From a virus, in the IMG/VR virus record IMGVR_UViG_3300031857_000082, positions 23,215-87,214 of that record: a stretch of DNA of 64,000 bases; one strand, given 5' to 3'. The notes below the pieces were generated by a model. The model was not told where the DNA came from. It worked only from the letters and a program-made list of their open reading frames with translations, and ran no database searches. The translations under genes were made by a program, and so were the position numbers. Shown one piece after another: positions 26,324 to 35,863 of this stretch; the first letter of the stretch is position 1, and each line of letters opens with the position of its first letter.

Positions 26324-27517
26324 TTATACCGCTGATAGGGTAAAGTTGTCAAGAGAGGTGGCCTGGCTTACATTTGAGTCGCCTCTAGGTCCAAGCATAA
26401 GTCCGTGCCTAGTTCCTCTATTTGGATTAGTTGCTACATAATTTTGTACCCATGAACTTCCAGTATTATCATCATTGGCATACGCTCGTAGTGTAACGGT
26501 GTTTCCAGATGTGCTTACTGAAATATTTGCGGGTATCCAGGTATTATCATTTACAGTATATGTATTAATTGTAGCAACACTATTATTAACTGAATTTATT
26601 AATTTTATTTTTTGTGAATATGAATATGATGTTCCAGTAGTAGCGGAGTTGCTTAATAAACAAGTTGTTCCACTTAGTGTTCCACCATTAGGACATGAAT
26701 ATGATGTTGTTGGCGGACTTGTAACAGCAGGTATATAAGAAGTACTTGAATAACAATTTCCATATCCATCATAAGCCACTGTTCCAACATTACATGCACC
26801 AGTTCCTCCCAATTTACCTTGACTTCCGCATGGTCCAAAACTTTGATTATATGAGCCGCTTCCTCCAGCCGTTATACATACCCCAGAAGCAATATATGAT
26901 GAGGATGTACAACTGTTTAATCTAATAAAATCTCTTGGGCCTGTTCCACCATTTGAACAAGAAGTTGATCCTGGTATTGATGTAGCAGTAGCAGCGTAAT
27001 CATAAACACAAGTTGGTGTTCCTTGACCACTTTGTAAAGCCTGTCCATTAAATGTTGAGGCACATGTATAAGTTGTTGTTCCAGTTAAAATAACGTCATT
27101 GTAAGCAGCCCACCAGTTTGTTGCATCAACAATCCAAAACGCAATTCCAGCACCATATTTGCCAGATGCTTGAGAAGTTCCAGTTGGATTTATTGTTGTT
27201 CCTATTTGTACATTTTGTGTACTAAAGTCAACGTCTATCATTGGATAAGATGCAGCAGATGTGGCACTTTCAACCCTGTTAGTATTAATTGACCAAGACC
27301 CATCAGTTTGTGTCCAAGTATAATCTGTATCTGGAACATTTCCTAGGCTTGCACTATTTGCTCTATCAAAATTATCAGATATTGAAGAAGTATAAACTGT
27401 TTGCCATGTTCCATTAACTTTTGCAAATACTTGTTTTGCTGTAGTCCATGAATTAGAAGTTTTTATAAAAGGTGTTCCATTAGACCAGGAGCCATTATTT
27501 TTTGCATTTATTGGCAT
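26324..27517 (-). CDS. Jelly-roll tail protein with Cys-rich insertion (397 aa)
   Basis: Residues 1-45 form a short adaptor (NGSWSNGTPFIKT, NGTWQTVYT). Residues 46-397 form a jelly-roll domain (ISDNFDRANSASLG and a final TSLDNFTLSAV). It is interrupted between about 150 and 290 by a Gly/Ser-rich insert with ten cysteines (152, 170, 187, 203, 214, 230, 242, 255, 275, 286), unusual for a cytosolically folded virion protein unless zinc or crosslinks stabilise it. It would be a distal receptor-binding component. GGAGAT is the ribosome site. Confidence 0.65.
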   Translation of the reverse strand: MPINAKNNGSWSNGTPFIKTSNSWTTAKQVFAKVNGTWQTVYTSSISDNFDRANSASLGNVPDTDYTWTQTDGSWSINTNRVESATSAASYPMIDVDFSTQNVQIGTTINPTGTSQASGKYGAGIAFWIVDATNWWAAYNDVILTGTTTYTCASTFNGQALQSGQGTPTCVYDYAATATSIPGSTSCSNGGTGPRDFIRLNSCTSSSYIASGVCITAGGSGSYNQSFGPCGSQGKLGGTGACNVGTVAYDGYGNCYSSTSYIPAVTSPPTTSYSCPNGGTLSGTTCLLSNSATTGTSYSYSQKIKLINSVNNSVATINTYTVNDNTWIPANISVSTSGNTVTLRAYANDDNTGSSWVQNYVATNPNRGTRHGLMLGPRGDSNVSQATSLDNFTLSAV

Positions 27518-27525
27518 ATTATCTC

Positions 27526-28059
27526 CTAGTATTTAACCCAGATATCACCATTATTACCATCACCAGATGTTGGTGTAGATGTTGATACTGTTATATTTCT
27601 TACCCTCGATGTTAATGCTTGTTCTCCTTGCATTATTATACTTGTTGCTTGACCAGAAAATCTTCCAGCAAAGTCTATTAATGATATTGTTGTGGCACTT
27701 GAATTTTTAAATTCTATTAAGTTTGCACTTTGACTTGCTGCTGCTGTAATGCTAATAGGCACAACAGATGCAGAAGATGGAAGCATTACGTTGGCACCAG
27801 TTTTAGTTAAAAGATTAGCAGTGTTTGGCAAAGTTGTTAATGTTGATTCTATTGAGTCAAGTCTAGACTCATGACCTTCAAAAGCACCTACTACTCCAAG
27901 AGGTGATCCAGAAGAAGGAGTCCAATTAGATACACCAAAATGGTAGGCACGAAATGCTTCAGTAATATCAGCAGTATCGCTTAAATCTGGAACTAAGGAA
28001 TCAAACTTAGATTCAACACTTCCAGTTGAACCAGTAAGTTCTCTTAAACTCCTAGCCAT
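27526..28059 (-). CDS. Short tail fibre / adaptor protein (177 aa)
   Basis: N-terminal helical part (residues 1-90) is followed by a Ser/Thr-rich beta part ending GNNGDIWVKY, the C-terminal motif seen in the adaptor paralogues. It probably forms a trimeric fibre segment. The gene follows the beta-helix fibre gene after 10 bases. No receptor domain is recognised. Confidence 0.6.
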   Translation of the reverse strand: MARSLRELTGSTGSVESKFDSLVPDLSDTADITEAFRAYHFGVSNWTPSSGSPLGVVGAFEGHESRLDSIESTLTTLPNTANLLTKTGANVMLPSSASVVPISITAAASQSANLIEFKNSSATTISLIDFAGRFSGQATSIIMQGEQALTSRVRNITVSTSTPTSGDGNNGDIWVKY

Positions 28060-28069
28060 CTCTTACCTC

Positions 28070-30574
28070 CTATCCATTTGTAGTAGTTGTAGAAGCACCT
28101 GAATTATCTTGATATGCTGTTGTCGCAGCAGTACCAACAAAATTTCCGAATGCTCTCATTCCACTACATGTATTTGTTATTTGAATTCCGTATAAAGCCA
28201 CATTTGCATTTTCTTTAAATCCTCTATTTGCAATAATTGATGTATTTGTTGTTGAGTCACTTATGTATATAAATCTATGGGTATTGTTTGTAGCCTGAGA
28301 AACATCTTTTATAACATTGTTAGATAACATCAAAGCAGAACTATTTGTTCTTACATCAATACCGTCATTTCCTATATTTTCTAATCTATTTGCATTTATT
28401 GTTCCATCTACTACTGTTGTAAATGCAATTCCATCTACCCCAAAATTTTTAACATGGTTGTCATTAACTGTTACCCCATCATAATTTACAACATATATTC
28501 CCATATGTCCAGATGTAGAATTTACACCTTCAACTTGATTTCCAGTTATAATAAGGTTTTTACATTGTTGAGCACTGCTAACTCTATCAGTAGTATCAAA
28601 TCCAGCACCAATACCTGCATAACAATTTTTAATTATATTGTTTGAAATTATTGTGTCATCATGTGTAACATCAAGTCTTATTGCGTATTCTGTCATAGAG
28701 TCAAATGTATTGCCAATCATTTTTATATTTGTATGTTTTACTCCAGAGGTATAAGAATGTGATCCTATCCCTGTTGGCCATGATGTTGTGCCAGCAGTTC
28801 CTGAAGGCCCAAAATAGCAATTTTCTATTACAACATCTGTGCAAGGAGTATTGTCATAAGATCCAAACGCACCAAATACTGATGAACTTTTTGCAAGATC
28901 AATTTGAACAGCCTCTGAAAATCCTCTACTTCCAGTATCTTTAAAACCAACAAATCTACAATTTGATATTCTTACATTTTTACTAGAGTTAATTTCAATA
29001 GCATGATATCCACCAACATTTGATACTGTTAAATCTTGAATAATAATATTTGATCCATGGCCTATACTTATACCCATTGCTGGTGTTGAAGGAAATGCTG
29101 TTCCTCTACATTCCCAAATTCCACCAATTATTTTTATATCTGTTTGTCCAGCATATCCTGAATAAGATGCTCCAGCCAATCCATTTATAATCATGTTTGA
29201 ATTATGATTTCTAAACATAACTGCTTTTTGAGATAGTAATAATGTTGTTCCTGTATAAATTTCTAATCTACTTCCTAGGTTATAAGTACCAGTAGGAATA
29301 TATACAGTTCCACCTCCAGCATCTCTTGCAGCATTTAGTGCATTTTGAATTTTTGTTGCAGAGTCGCCTTCTCCAGCAGCAACGCCATAATCTCTTACTA
29401 CATCGTAAAAATTACTTGCTTTTTGATTTACTGATGCTGATGAGGCACCAAGATCTTCATAGGTAACGCCGTCATTTGTAAATTGCCACTTGTCAGATCC
29501 TTCGTTCCATAAAATAGAAACGTTATTTGAAGATCCTCTTTCAACCTCTATGCCAGCATTTTCTGTGGGTGTAGCACTAGCAGAATAATTCAAAGTAATA
29601 AAATTATCTTCTACCATTAACTCTGTAGTATTTATTTGTAAAGTATTACCTGATACATATAGTGATCCATCTATATTTAAATTTCCTATAACACTTGCTG
29701 ATCCCAATACAGAAATATTTCCTGGGGTAATAATATTATTTGGTAATCCAACTGAGGCTGTATTATTAAAAACACCTACTTCTATTTCATTATCAGTTCC
29801 TATAATTGTTAAAAGTCCATTATTTGTTAATGTTATTAATCCATTGCTGTCATTATAAGAAGCACTTATTCCATTATGAGATCCAGAAAAAGAATTTGCT
29901 ATTTCATCTTGAACTTGTTCTTGTGTATAGTTTATAATTTTTATCCATGCATTATTATGAGAATAATACATTGATCCTGTACCGCTCACATATGCCCACT
30001 TACCAGTATTAGATGAGGCTGATGGTAGTGCACCTTCGTTAGCATATGTTGTTATGCTGACGTTACTATAATCAATTCCAGTTACAGCAATGCTTAGAGC
30101 ATTTCCAGCATCGTTATAAACCACTGATGCACCTGTGTGAGTTCCTGCAGCAAATAATGCTGCAACTGTATCTTGAACTTCTTCTGTAGTTAAAACATTG
30201 TCTGATGAAAATAAAAGTCTGTTATTAGCGTCATCATAAGTTACTGTAAAGCCTGTATGATATGCATGGTTAAATAATGGCACTGCTGCGTCTTGTACTT
30301 GCTCTGTAGATATTGGAACAGTATCTCCAGCAGGACCTTGTGGCCCAGTAGAACCAGTTTGTCCTTGAGGTATTACAAAATTTAATATTGCATTTGTTAA
30401 TGATCCAGCATTATAAACAGATGCTGATGTTCCAAAAGGAACAGTTGCAACAGTTCCAACTTGAACTGTTCCTGCATTTCCTTGTGCACCAATATCAACA
30501 GATAAATCTATTACATCTGGTGGACCAAATATTGTTAAGTTATCATCATCGTAGATTACGTCTACTACAGCCAT
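28070..30574 (-). CDS. Tail fibre / tailspike with pectate-lyase-type beta-helix (834 aa)
   Basis: The N-terminal 85 residues include a short collagen-like stretch (GSTGPQGPAG). Three degenerate repeats of a TxEQVQDxxAxLF...HTG motif (about 90-125, 128-162, 216-250) form the shaft. A VEDNFITLNY...GIEVERG module (about 310-370) is shared with two other fibres. Residues about 388-834 form a right-handed beta-helix (VVRDYGVAAGEGDSATKIQ then GGTVYIPTGTY), the fold of phage depolymerases. It may cleave or bind a surface glycan; catalytic acids cannot be assigned. Confidence 0.78.
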   Translation of the reverse strand: MAVVDVIYDDDNLTIFGPPDVIDLSVDIGAQGNAGTVQVGTVATVPFGTSASVYNAGSLTNAILNFVIPQGQTGSTGPQGPAGDTVPISTEQVQDAAVPLFNHAYHTGFTVTYDDANNRLLFSSDNVLTTEEVQDTVAALFAAGTHTGASVVYNDAGNALSIAVTGIDYSNVSITTYANEGALPSASSNTGKWAYVSGTGSMYYSHNNAWIKIINYTQEQVQDEIANSFSGSHNGISASYNDSNGLITLTNNGLLTIIGTDNEIEVGVFNNTASVGLPNNIITPGNISVLGSASVIGNLNIDGSLYVSGNTLQINTTELMVEDNFITLNYSASATPTENAGIEVERGSSNNVSILWNEGSDKWQFTNDGVTYEDLGASSASVNQKASNFYDVVRDYGVAAGEGDSATKIQNALNAARDAGGGTVYIPTGTYNLGSRLEIYTGTTLLLSQKAVMFRNHNSNMIINGLAGASYSGYAGQTDIKIIGGIWECRGTAFPSTPAMGISIGHGSNIIIQDLTVSNVGGYHAIEINSSKNVRISNCRFVGFKDTGSRGFSEAVQIDLAKSSSVFGAFGSYDNTPCTDVVIENCYFGPSGTAGTTSWPTGIGSHSYTSGVKHTNIKMIGNTFDSMTEYAIRLDVTHDDTIISNNIIKNCYAGIGAGFDTTDRVSSAQQCKNLIITGNQVEGVNSTSGHMGIYVVNYDGVTVNDNHVKNFGVDGIAFTTVVDGTINANRLENIGNDGIDVRTNSSALMLSNNVIKDVSQATNNTHRFIYISDSTTNTSIIANRGFKENANVALYGIQITNTCSGMRAFGNFVGTAATTAYQDNSGASTTTTNG

Positions 30575-30936
30575 TAGACCCTACCAGTGATGTCATCTGT
30601 TACTGATAGATTTCCAGTTAGCAGAGTATAAATAGATGAGGCACCGCCACCTAGATTCTTTCTAATTTCTACGTCATAAACATATGTTCCTGATGCTGCT
30701 AGTGCACCACCAGTTGTAGGATCAATTGCTACAGCAATAGTTCCAGCGTTTGAATCAACAGTAACTGCTTTTTCTGCAATTTTTGTTCCTGTTATTCCAC
30801 GTGCTGTTGATACTGTAAATAGTCCTGAAAAGTTTGTTAAATCAAAGGCTACGCCATTTGCATTTTTTGGGCTAATTAAAAATTCGTATGAATCCCCACG
30901 GTAGTAGGTTATATTATATGTTGATGGAAATGCCAT
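30574..30936 (-). CDS. BppU-N-like beta-sandwich protein (120 aa)
   Basis: A short beta protein with ITYYRGDSYEFLISPK at the N-terminus and strands to SVTDDITGRV. It is a distant paralogue of the 115-aa protein at 54248-54595 and resembles small baseplate attachment domains. It directly precedes the beta-helix fibre (TAATG overlap) and may attach it to the baseplate. AAGGGTGAT is the ribosome site. Confidence 0.6.
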   Translation of the reverse strand: MAFPSTYNITYYRGDSYEFLISPKNANGVAFDLTNFSGLFTVSTARGITGTKIAEKAVTVDSNAGTIAVAIDPTTGGALAASGTYVYDVEIRKNLGGGASSIYTLLTGNLSVTDDITGRV

Positions 30937-30962
30937 TATTGATCACCCTTTTTATTATATCA

Positions 30963-31241
30963 CTAAGGAGTTATTTCTACCCCTGAAAAATGGAAAGCAC
31001 AAGATGTTCCAGTAAAACTTACTTGTTGATTTGCTGGGACTACTTGTTTTAAATCTAGAATTACTGTATCATTTGCTGGAATAACAGTTGAGGTAGTTAC
31101 AGAAACTCCATTTATTGATATTGAATAAGTTTGTTGAGAAGCACTAGTATTTGATATTACAATGCTATTAATAAGAATTTTGTTAGTAGGAGTAAAGTTT
31201 CCTGCAGTACTTCTATAAAATACTTGTAAATCAGTTGCCAT
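30963..31241 (-). CDS. Divergent B-type beta protein (92 aa)
   Basis: Related in plan to the 110-aa B proteins (strand TNKILINSIVISNTS, then IPANDTVILDL) but shorter and divergent. It lies downstream of a C-type adhesin, the reverse of the usual cassette order. An extended -10 TGCTATAAT at 31257-31265 and GAGGTGA precede the ATG. Confidence 0.6.
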   Translation of the reverse strand: MATDLQVFYRSTAGNFTPTNKILINSIVISNTSASQQTYSISINGVSVTTSTVIPANDTVILDLKQVVPANQQVSFTGTSCAFHFSGVEITP

Positions 31242-31256
31242 TGTTCACCTCTATTG

Positions 31257-31265
31257 ATTATAGCA
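31257..31265 (-). promoter_or_regulatory. Extended -10 box TGCTATAAT
   Basis: TGn-TATAAT lies directly behind the stop of the adhesin at 31268 and about 15 bases before the next ATG, with a ribosome site between. Confidence 0.45.
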
Positions 31266-31267
31266 TT

Positions 31268-32137
31268 TTAGATATAATAACGAATTACACATAATCCACT
31301 ACCGCCCGATCCGCCACTGCCTGTAGGAACTCCTCCACCGCCACCACCACCAGTGTTTGCAGTTCCATTACTTCCAGATCCTCCAGCACCAGAGCCACCA
31401 CTTGTTCCACCACCACCTGCTCCACCGCCACCAATTGCTCTTCCTAATAATGTAACTCCTGCTGCACCAGTTCCTTGTGTTCCTGCTGCAATAATACTTC
31501 CTCCACCACCTGCTGTAGCATTAACATCTCCAGGTGATCCACCACCATTAAAACCTATTCCTAATTCCATTGTTCCTTGATTATTTCCTTGATAGTTTTG
31601 TGTTGGATTTGCGTCACTTCTAGAAGATCCAGACCCTCCACCACTTGCAACCTTATGTCCATATCCACCACATGGATGTCCACCTCCACCTCCACCTACT
31701 ACTACATATCCATGATTTGAAAAGTTAGCACTTCCTGTTGCTTTAAAAGATGAAGTATTTCCAGATCTACCCCAAAGTTCAGGATTGCAATCTCCACCAT
31801 ATCCATTACCACTACCACCACTTCCTATTGCTATTGTCCAACTAGAACTATATCCAACATAAACCCAACCATAAAAAATTTGTGCACCACCACCTCCACC
31901 ACCCTTTCTATTACCACTACCAGATGAACTACCACCTCCACCGCCTCCGCCAGCAACTAATAATAACTCTACAAAGTCAACACCGTTAGGTCTTGTCCAT
32001 GAATTAGATCCAGTGAATGCTTGTTCAACAAATTGTTTTCCAGCATTAGCATTACGATAGGCTACGGCATCAAAACCAGGGGTAGTAGAATAATCTTTAC
32101 CATAAATATTACTTGTAGTTGCTCTATATACAGCCAT
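31268..32137 (-). CDS. Glycine-rich adhesin, C-type (289 aa)
   Basis: After a short N-terminus (NSWTRPNGVDFVELLLVAGGGGG) the protein is a long Gly-rich region with GGGGG runs alternating with aromatic turns, ending VIRYYI. This matches the Gly_rich_2 type of phage adhesin, thought to fold as packed polyglycine-II helices with specificity loops at the tip. It is not part of the five cassettes. A TATAAT box lies six bases before the ATG, and no ribosome site is clear. Confidence 0.75.
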   Translation of the reverse strand: MAVYRATTSNIYGKDYSTTPGFDAVAYRNANAGKQFVEQAFTGSNSWTRPNGVDFVELLLVAGGGGGGGSSSGSGNRKGGGGGGAQIFYGWVYVGYSSSWTIAIGSGGSGNGYGGDCNPELWGRSGNTSSFKATGSANFSNHGYVVVGGGGGGHPCGGYGHKVASGGGSGSSRSDANPTQNYQGNNQGTMELGIGFNGGGSPGDVNATAGGGGSIIAAGTQGTGAAGVTLLGRAIGGGGAGGGGTSGGSGAGGSGSNGTANTGGGGGGGVPTGSGGSGGSGLCVIRYYI

Positions 32138-32143
32138 AGTTTA

Positions 32144-32149
32144 ATTATA
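32144..32149 (-). promoter_or_regulatory. -10 box TATAAT, leaderless type
   Basis: Six bases separate TATAAT from the ATG of the adhesin, and the box follows a terminator. Confidence 0.5.
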
Positions 32150-32162
32150 CTTCATTAAGAAA

Positions 32163-32190
32163 TGGGGGATATTAATTTTTATACCCCCCA
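32163..32190 (-). terminator. Rho-independent terminator after 121-aa gene
   Basis: A 10-bp stem (TGGGGGGTAT with ATATCCCCCA, one G-U) is followed by TTTCTT on the minus strand. Confidence 0.75.
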
Positions 32191-32198
32191 ATTTTGAA

Positions 32199-32564
32199 TT
32201 ATTCGGAAACTACTAGTTCCCATTCACCTTTGTTGTCATTCCAAATGTAGCGATCTTCGCCCTCTGGATATGCAACTGGTGCTTCCCATTGACAGGTATC
32301 TTCATTTAATACCCATTTACTATAAGGTTTTGGTGGAATAAAAGCATCTCTGCCTTCATCATATGTGTAACCAATTCCTGCATAGTTTTTACGAATATTT
32401 CCGTTATAAGATGTTTGTTTCCAAGTACCGCCTAGAAGAGTGTTGCAGAATGCAGCACCAACTGCTTCTGATTCATTACCTTCGGCATCTTTGCAATCGT
32501 TGTTGTCAACAACAATTACTCTTTGAACAATTCCATCTGCATTTATCTCTGCAAAATGTGCCAT
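32199..32564 (-). CDS. Conserved aquatic-phage type protein (121 aa)
   Basis: It has the pattern AHFAEINADGIVQRVIVVDN then GGTWKQTSYNG, YAGIGYTYDEGRDAFIPPKPY and WNDNKGEWE, a small protein I associate with marine and freshwater phage tail regions. Its role is unproven; a fibre accessory is likely. A strong AAAAGGAGG site and a TATAAT box precede the ATG, and a terminator follows. It is thus its own transcription unit at the end of the cassette array. Confidence 0.7.
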   Translation of the reverse strand: MAHFAEINADGIVQRVIVVDNNDCKDAEGNESEAVGAAFCNTLLGGTWKQTSYNGNIRKNYAGIGYTYDEGRDAFIPPKPYSKWVLNEDTCQWEAPVAYPEGEDRYIWNDNKGEWELVVSE

Positions 32565-32591
32565 ATTTATTACCTCCTTTTATATTATATC

Positions 32592-33437
32592 CTATGCAAT
32601 TCTATATCTTAAAATTACTATTCCACTACCGCCATTGCCTCCAGGAGCACCACCGTTTTGTCCAGATCCTCCACCGCCACCACCAGTATTTGTTTGACCA
32701 GCACCTCCAGCAGTTGTTGTAGCACCAGTTGCACCATTTCCTCCACCACCAGTTCCTCCAGCAGCACCAGTTGGACCGCCACCTCCACCTCCACCTGCAT
32801 ATCTTGTAGATGTTCCAGATATTGATGATAAAAATCCAATTCCACCAGTTCCACCAACACTTCCTGTAGAAGCAGTTCCTACTGCACCTCCACCACCACC
32901 TCCAGCACCAGAAATTATACTTGTAGTATTGTTAGAGCCTCCAGCAAAACCTTGTCCTGATATTCCAGCACCTCCAGTTTGAACTGCTCCACTATTTGGT
33001 CCACCAGCACCTCCACCAGATCCACCAAGTCTTCCAGATTTAGTTAATCCACCTCCACCTCCACCACCAGTTGTACTAATTCCAAAAGCAGATGAAGAAA
33101 CACCGTCTGCACCAGTAACACCACCAGATAAACCTACAGCACCTCCACCAATTACAACTGAGTTAGATGATGATCCAGAAAGTGATGTATTTCCAGAGAT
33201 AACTCCACCACCTCCACCGCCACCACCTTGATCTGATCCTCCAGCACCCCCACCTGCAACAATTAAATATTCAACAGTTCCAGTTCCAGAGGTAGTAGAA
33301 AAAGTTCCAGATGATGTAAATGTATGGCATCTATATGTAATTCCACTTTCAACATAATCATTAACTGAGTTTCCTCCAACTCCAACTAAAAATTGACTTG
33401 GATTTTTATTAATACTATTTAATGAACTAATTGGCAT
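32592..33437 (-). CDS. Cassette 5 C-type glycine-rich adhesin (281 aa)
   Basis: The N-terminus has a short helix-like lead (SSLNSINKNPSQFLVG), then YRCHTFTSSGTFSTTSGTGTVEYLIVAGGG (positions about 33-62; only its start YRCHTFTSSG given as motif) and a Gly-rich body to VILRYRIA. The start overlaps the stop of the 110-aa B gene (TAATG). It is the last adhesin of the array. Confidence 0.78.
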   Translation of the reverse strand: MPISSLNSINKNPSQFLVGVGGNSVNDYVESGITYRCHTFTSSGTFSTTSGTGTVEYLIVAGGGAGGSDQGGGGGGGGVISGNTSLSGSSSNSVVIGGGAVGLSGGVTGADGVSSSAFGISTTGGGGGGGLTKSGRLGGSGGGAGGPNSGAVQTGGAGISGQGFAGGSNNTTSIISGAGGGGGGAVGTASTGSVGGTGGIGFLSSISGTSTRYAGGGGGGGPTGAAGGTGGGGNGATGATTTAGGAGQTNTGGGGGGSGQNGGAPGGNGGSGIVILRYRIA

Positions 33438-33769
33438 TATGCTGTTACCTCCGCATATGATAAATTAAAACTTACACTACCGCTTGAAGACCATACCGAC
33501 AAAACATCGGAGGCATCCATGGTTATTCCATGTCCAAATTCTACTGTGTCATTTGCAGTAATCATTAAACCAAAGAATAAGTAATGTTGGTCAGCAATTG
33601 ATGCACCATCTGGCCTTACTGCTACACGAATTGATGCAGATGTTGCACCTAAATTACATGCATGAATATTTGAAATTACAGCCTGAGTATCAGCAGGAAC
33701 TGTATATAAAGTTGAAAGTGTTTGTGCAGCAGGTTCTAACTGTGCAGGTGACTTATAAGTTGTTGCCAT
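33437..33769 (-). CDS. Cassette 5 B-type beta protein (110 aa)
   Basis: It carries the B signature TLYTVPADTQAV near residue 20 and the strand-rich tail with DVLSVWSSSGSVSF. B proteins lie before a C adhesin in each cassette and may form the small sandwich that joins or folds it. Coupled both sides by TAATG. Confidence 0.72.
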   Translation of the reverse strand: MATTYKSPAQLEPAAQTLSTLYTVPADTQAVISNIHACNLGATSASIRVAVRPDGASIADQHYLFFGLMITANDTVEFGHGITMDASDVLSVWSSSGSVSFNLSYAEVTA

Positions 33770-33990
33770 TATTTAAACGCTCCAAAGAAAGAATTAAATC
33801 CACCTTCTGCAGTAGATCCTACGTCTATCCATTCATTACCATTATAAGCCTTTAATAAATGTGTATTTGCATTTGTTGTATCTACCCAAAGTTGTCCAGT
33901 AGTTGGACTTGAGGGTGCAGAAGTACCATAATGAATATCTTTTTCAAAATTAGTTAATGCTTTATCTGCTAGATCTCTGGCTTTACTCAT
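33769..33990 (-). CDS. Cassette 5 A-type adaptor, minimal form (73 aa)
   Basis: Lead SKARDLADKALTNFEKDIHYG is followed by the A signature GQLWVDTTNANTHLLKAYNG and NEWIDVG. It is the shortest kind of adaptor, almost only the attachment motif. ATGA overlap with the adhesin before it shows coupling across cassette boundaries. Confidence 0.7.
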   Translation of the reverse strand: MSKARDLADKALTNFEKDIHYGTSAPSSPTTGQLWVDTTNANTHLLKAYNGNEWIDVGSTAEGGFNSFFGAFK

Positions 33991-34952
33991 ATTAGATACC
34001 TAATTATTACTATTCCACTACCGCCATTTCCTCCACCACCTGTTGAAATTGCCATTCCACCGCCACCGCCACCAGTATTTTCTGTTCCATTTATTGCTGT
34101 AACATAATTTCCACTAACATAACCACCAGCACCTCCACCACCTAATCCACCAGAACTTCTTGTTGCACCACCATTTTGTTGTCCACCTCCTCCACCTCCT
34201 GCATAAAATACTGATGTTCCACTTATTGATGATTGAAGTCCAACCCCTCCATTTCCAGGATTTCCACTAGTTGCAGTAACTCCAATAGCACCAGCACCTC
34301 CACCACCTCCTGCAACATATGCATACGTATTATATGGAAAACCATTACCACCAATATTTCCTTGACCAGCAGTTGCTGATCCTCCTTGTCCAGCGGTTGT
34401 GGAAGATGTACCTCCTCCACCACCAGATCCTCCAGAAGTTCCATTTAAATATGTGTTTCCAGTACCAGTATATGCACCACCTGTGCCTCCGCCAATTGCA
34501 GTTAATGAATTAAATGAAGAATTTGTGCCGTTAGTTCCAATTGTAGATGTTCCTCCTGGTGCTGTATTTCCTCCAGCACCGACAACAATTGAATATGTTC
34601 CAGGATTAATAATAGTACTTCCTTGAATTAAACCTCCTGCTCCACCGCCTCCAGCACCTCCACCTCCACCGCCACCTGCAACAATTAAATAATCAATACT
34701 GGTTTGTCTATTTACAATAAAAGTTCCACCACTTAAAAAAGTATGAATTTTATATCCACCAACCGTAGTTATGTTTCCACCAGTTGCTTTATTAATTAAA
34801 GAAGTTTGAAACAATTCAGAATATGATTTTCCTTGTGATAATTGTGTGGAAAAATCTGATGTTGTTAGTCCACTATTTATTAAAGATTGAATCTGTCCAT
34901 ATGTTAATCTATTTGTATTATTATTTGAAGCATTACTACTATTAATTGCCAT
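33987..34952 (-). CDS. Cassette 4 C-type glycine-rich adhesin (321 aa)
   Basis: The N-terminal 70 residues are helical (YGQIQSLINSGLTTSDFSTQ) and Asn-rich, unlike cassette 5. Then SIDYLIVAGGGGGGGAGGGG opens the Gly-rich body and it ends GSGIVIIRYLI. The loops between Gly runs (GAIGVTATSG, NGGATRSSG) differ from the other copies and are the likely specificity parts. Confidence 0.78.
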   Translation of the reverse strand: MAINSSNASNNNTNRLTYGQIQSLINSGLTTSDFSTQLSQGKSYSELFQTSLINKATGGNITTVGGYKIHTFLSGGTFIVNRQTSIDYLIVAGGGGGGGAGGGGAGGLIQGSTIINPGTYSIVVGAGGNTAPGGTSTIGTNGTNSSFNSLTAIGGGTGGAYTGTGNTYLNGTSGGSGGGGGTSSTTAGQGGSATAGQGNIGGNGFPYNTYAYVAGGGGGAGAIGVTATSGNPGNGGVGLQSSISGTSVFYAGGGGGGQQNGGATRSSGGLGGGGAGGYVSGNYVTAINGTENTGGGGGGMAISTGGGGNGGSGIVIIRYLI

Positions 34953-35284
34953 TATGCAATCTCCATTTTAAAAGCATTAAATGCTACCGAAGCAGTACTT
35001 GCAAATACGGACAATACGTCCTGTGCTCCCATCGTTATACCTTGGGTAAATGCTACAGTTTCATTACCTGCAATAGTTGCATTAAAAACAATATAATTAG
35101 CATTTGTAATTGAGACACCATTTGGCACTACCGCAATTCTGTAGGTTGCATCTGTAGATGCTGTATTGCAAACATTAATTGTTGAAACAACAGCCTGTGT
35201 AGAAACAGGAACTGTATAAAGCGTTGTAAGGGTGTTTGCCGCTGGCAAAACATAAGAAGGTGATTTAATTGTTTCTGTAGCCAT
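34952..35284 (-). CDS. Cassette 4 B-type beta protein (110 aa)
   Basis: B signature TLYTVPVSTQAV with NVCNTASTDATYRIAVVPNG behind it. The copy is nearly collinear with those of cassettes 1-3. ATG follows the A gene's TAA directly. Confidence 0.74.
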   Translation of the reverse strand: MATETIKSPSYVLPAANTLTTLYTVPVSTQAVVSTINVCNTASTDATYRIAVVPNGVSITNANYIVFNATIAGNETVAFTQGITMGAQDVLSVFASTASVAFNAFKMEIA

Positions 35285-35860
35285 TTAAGCCCCCATAAGC
35301 AAGAAGTGAGTCTTTAATCCCCCACCACCGCCTGCACCTGACATTATAATCCACTCATTACCATTATACACTTTTAATATTGGAGTGGCTGGTTCTGTAG
35401 TATCAACCCATAACTGTCCTAGTAAAGGAGAAGTCGGGGTAGTTGAAGAATATACAATATCTCTTTCAAAATTTGCACTAGCACTAGTAGATAAATATTT
35501 TGCATCACTTTGTTCTTGAGTATATACATTTGCAATAGAAAGAGATTTTAAAGAAATAATTTCAATTACACTACCCGCCCCAATTGAGGCAAGTCCTGTA
35601 ATGCTTGTGCCATTTGAGGCGGTATAGTCAGAATTTCTAACCAATAAAATTCCATTTAAAAATACTTGTTCATATCCTGGAGAATAAGAAAGATTAAGAC
35701 CATTATCATCATATCCAAATAATGTTGTTTCTCCACCTGTGGCAATTTTTTGCCATCTTGTGGAATTAATAAGATTATTTTGTGCGTTTAAAGGAAGCCA
35801 ATTTGTACCATTCCATGCATACATTGCTTTTCCTGTATTTAGTATTGATGCTGATGCCAT
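35285..35860 (-). CDS. Cassette 4 A-type adaptor with shaft module (191 aa)
   Basis: Three parts: an N-terminal MYAWNGTNWLPL strand motif, a GYDDNGLNLSYSPGYEQVFL shaft module (about 50-115) also found in the 271- and 873-aa fibres, and the A signature LWVDTTEPATPILKVYNG with a final GAGGGGGL. GGAG is eight bases before the ATG. Confidence 0.72.
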   Translation of the reverse strand: MASASILNTGKAMYAWNGTNWLPLNAQNNLINSTRWQKIATGGETTLFGYDDNGLNLSYSPGYEQVFLNGILLVRNSDYTASNGTSITGLASIGAGSVIEIISLKSLSIANVYTQEQSDAKYLSTSASANFERDIVYSSTTPTSPLLGQLWVDTTEPATPILKVYNGNEWIIMSGAGGGGGLKTHFLLMGA

Positions 35861-35863
35861 TTA

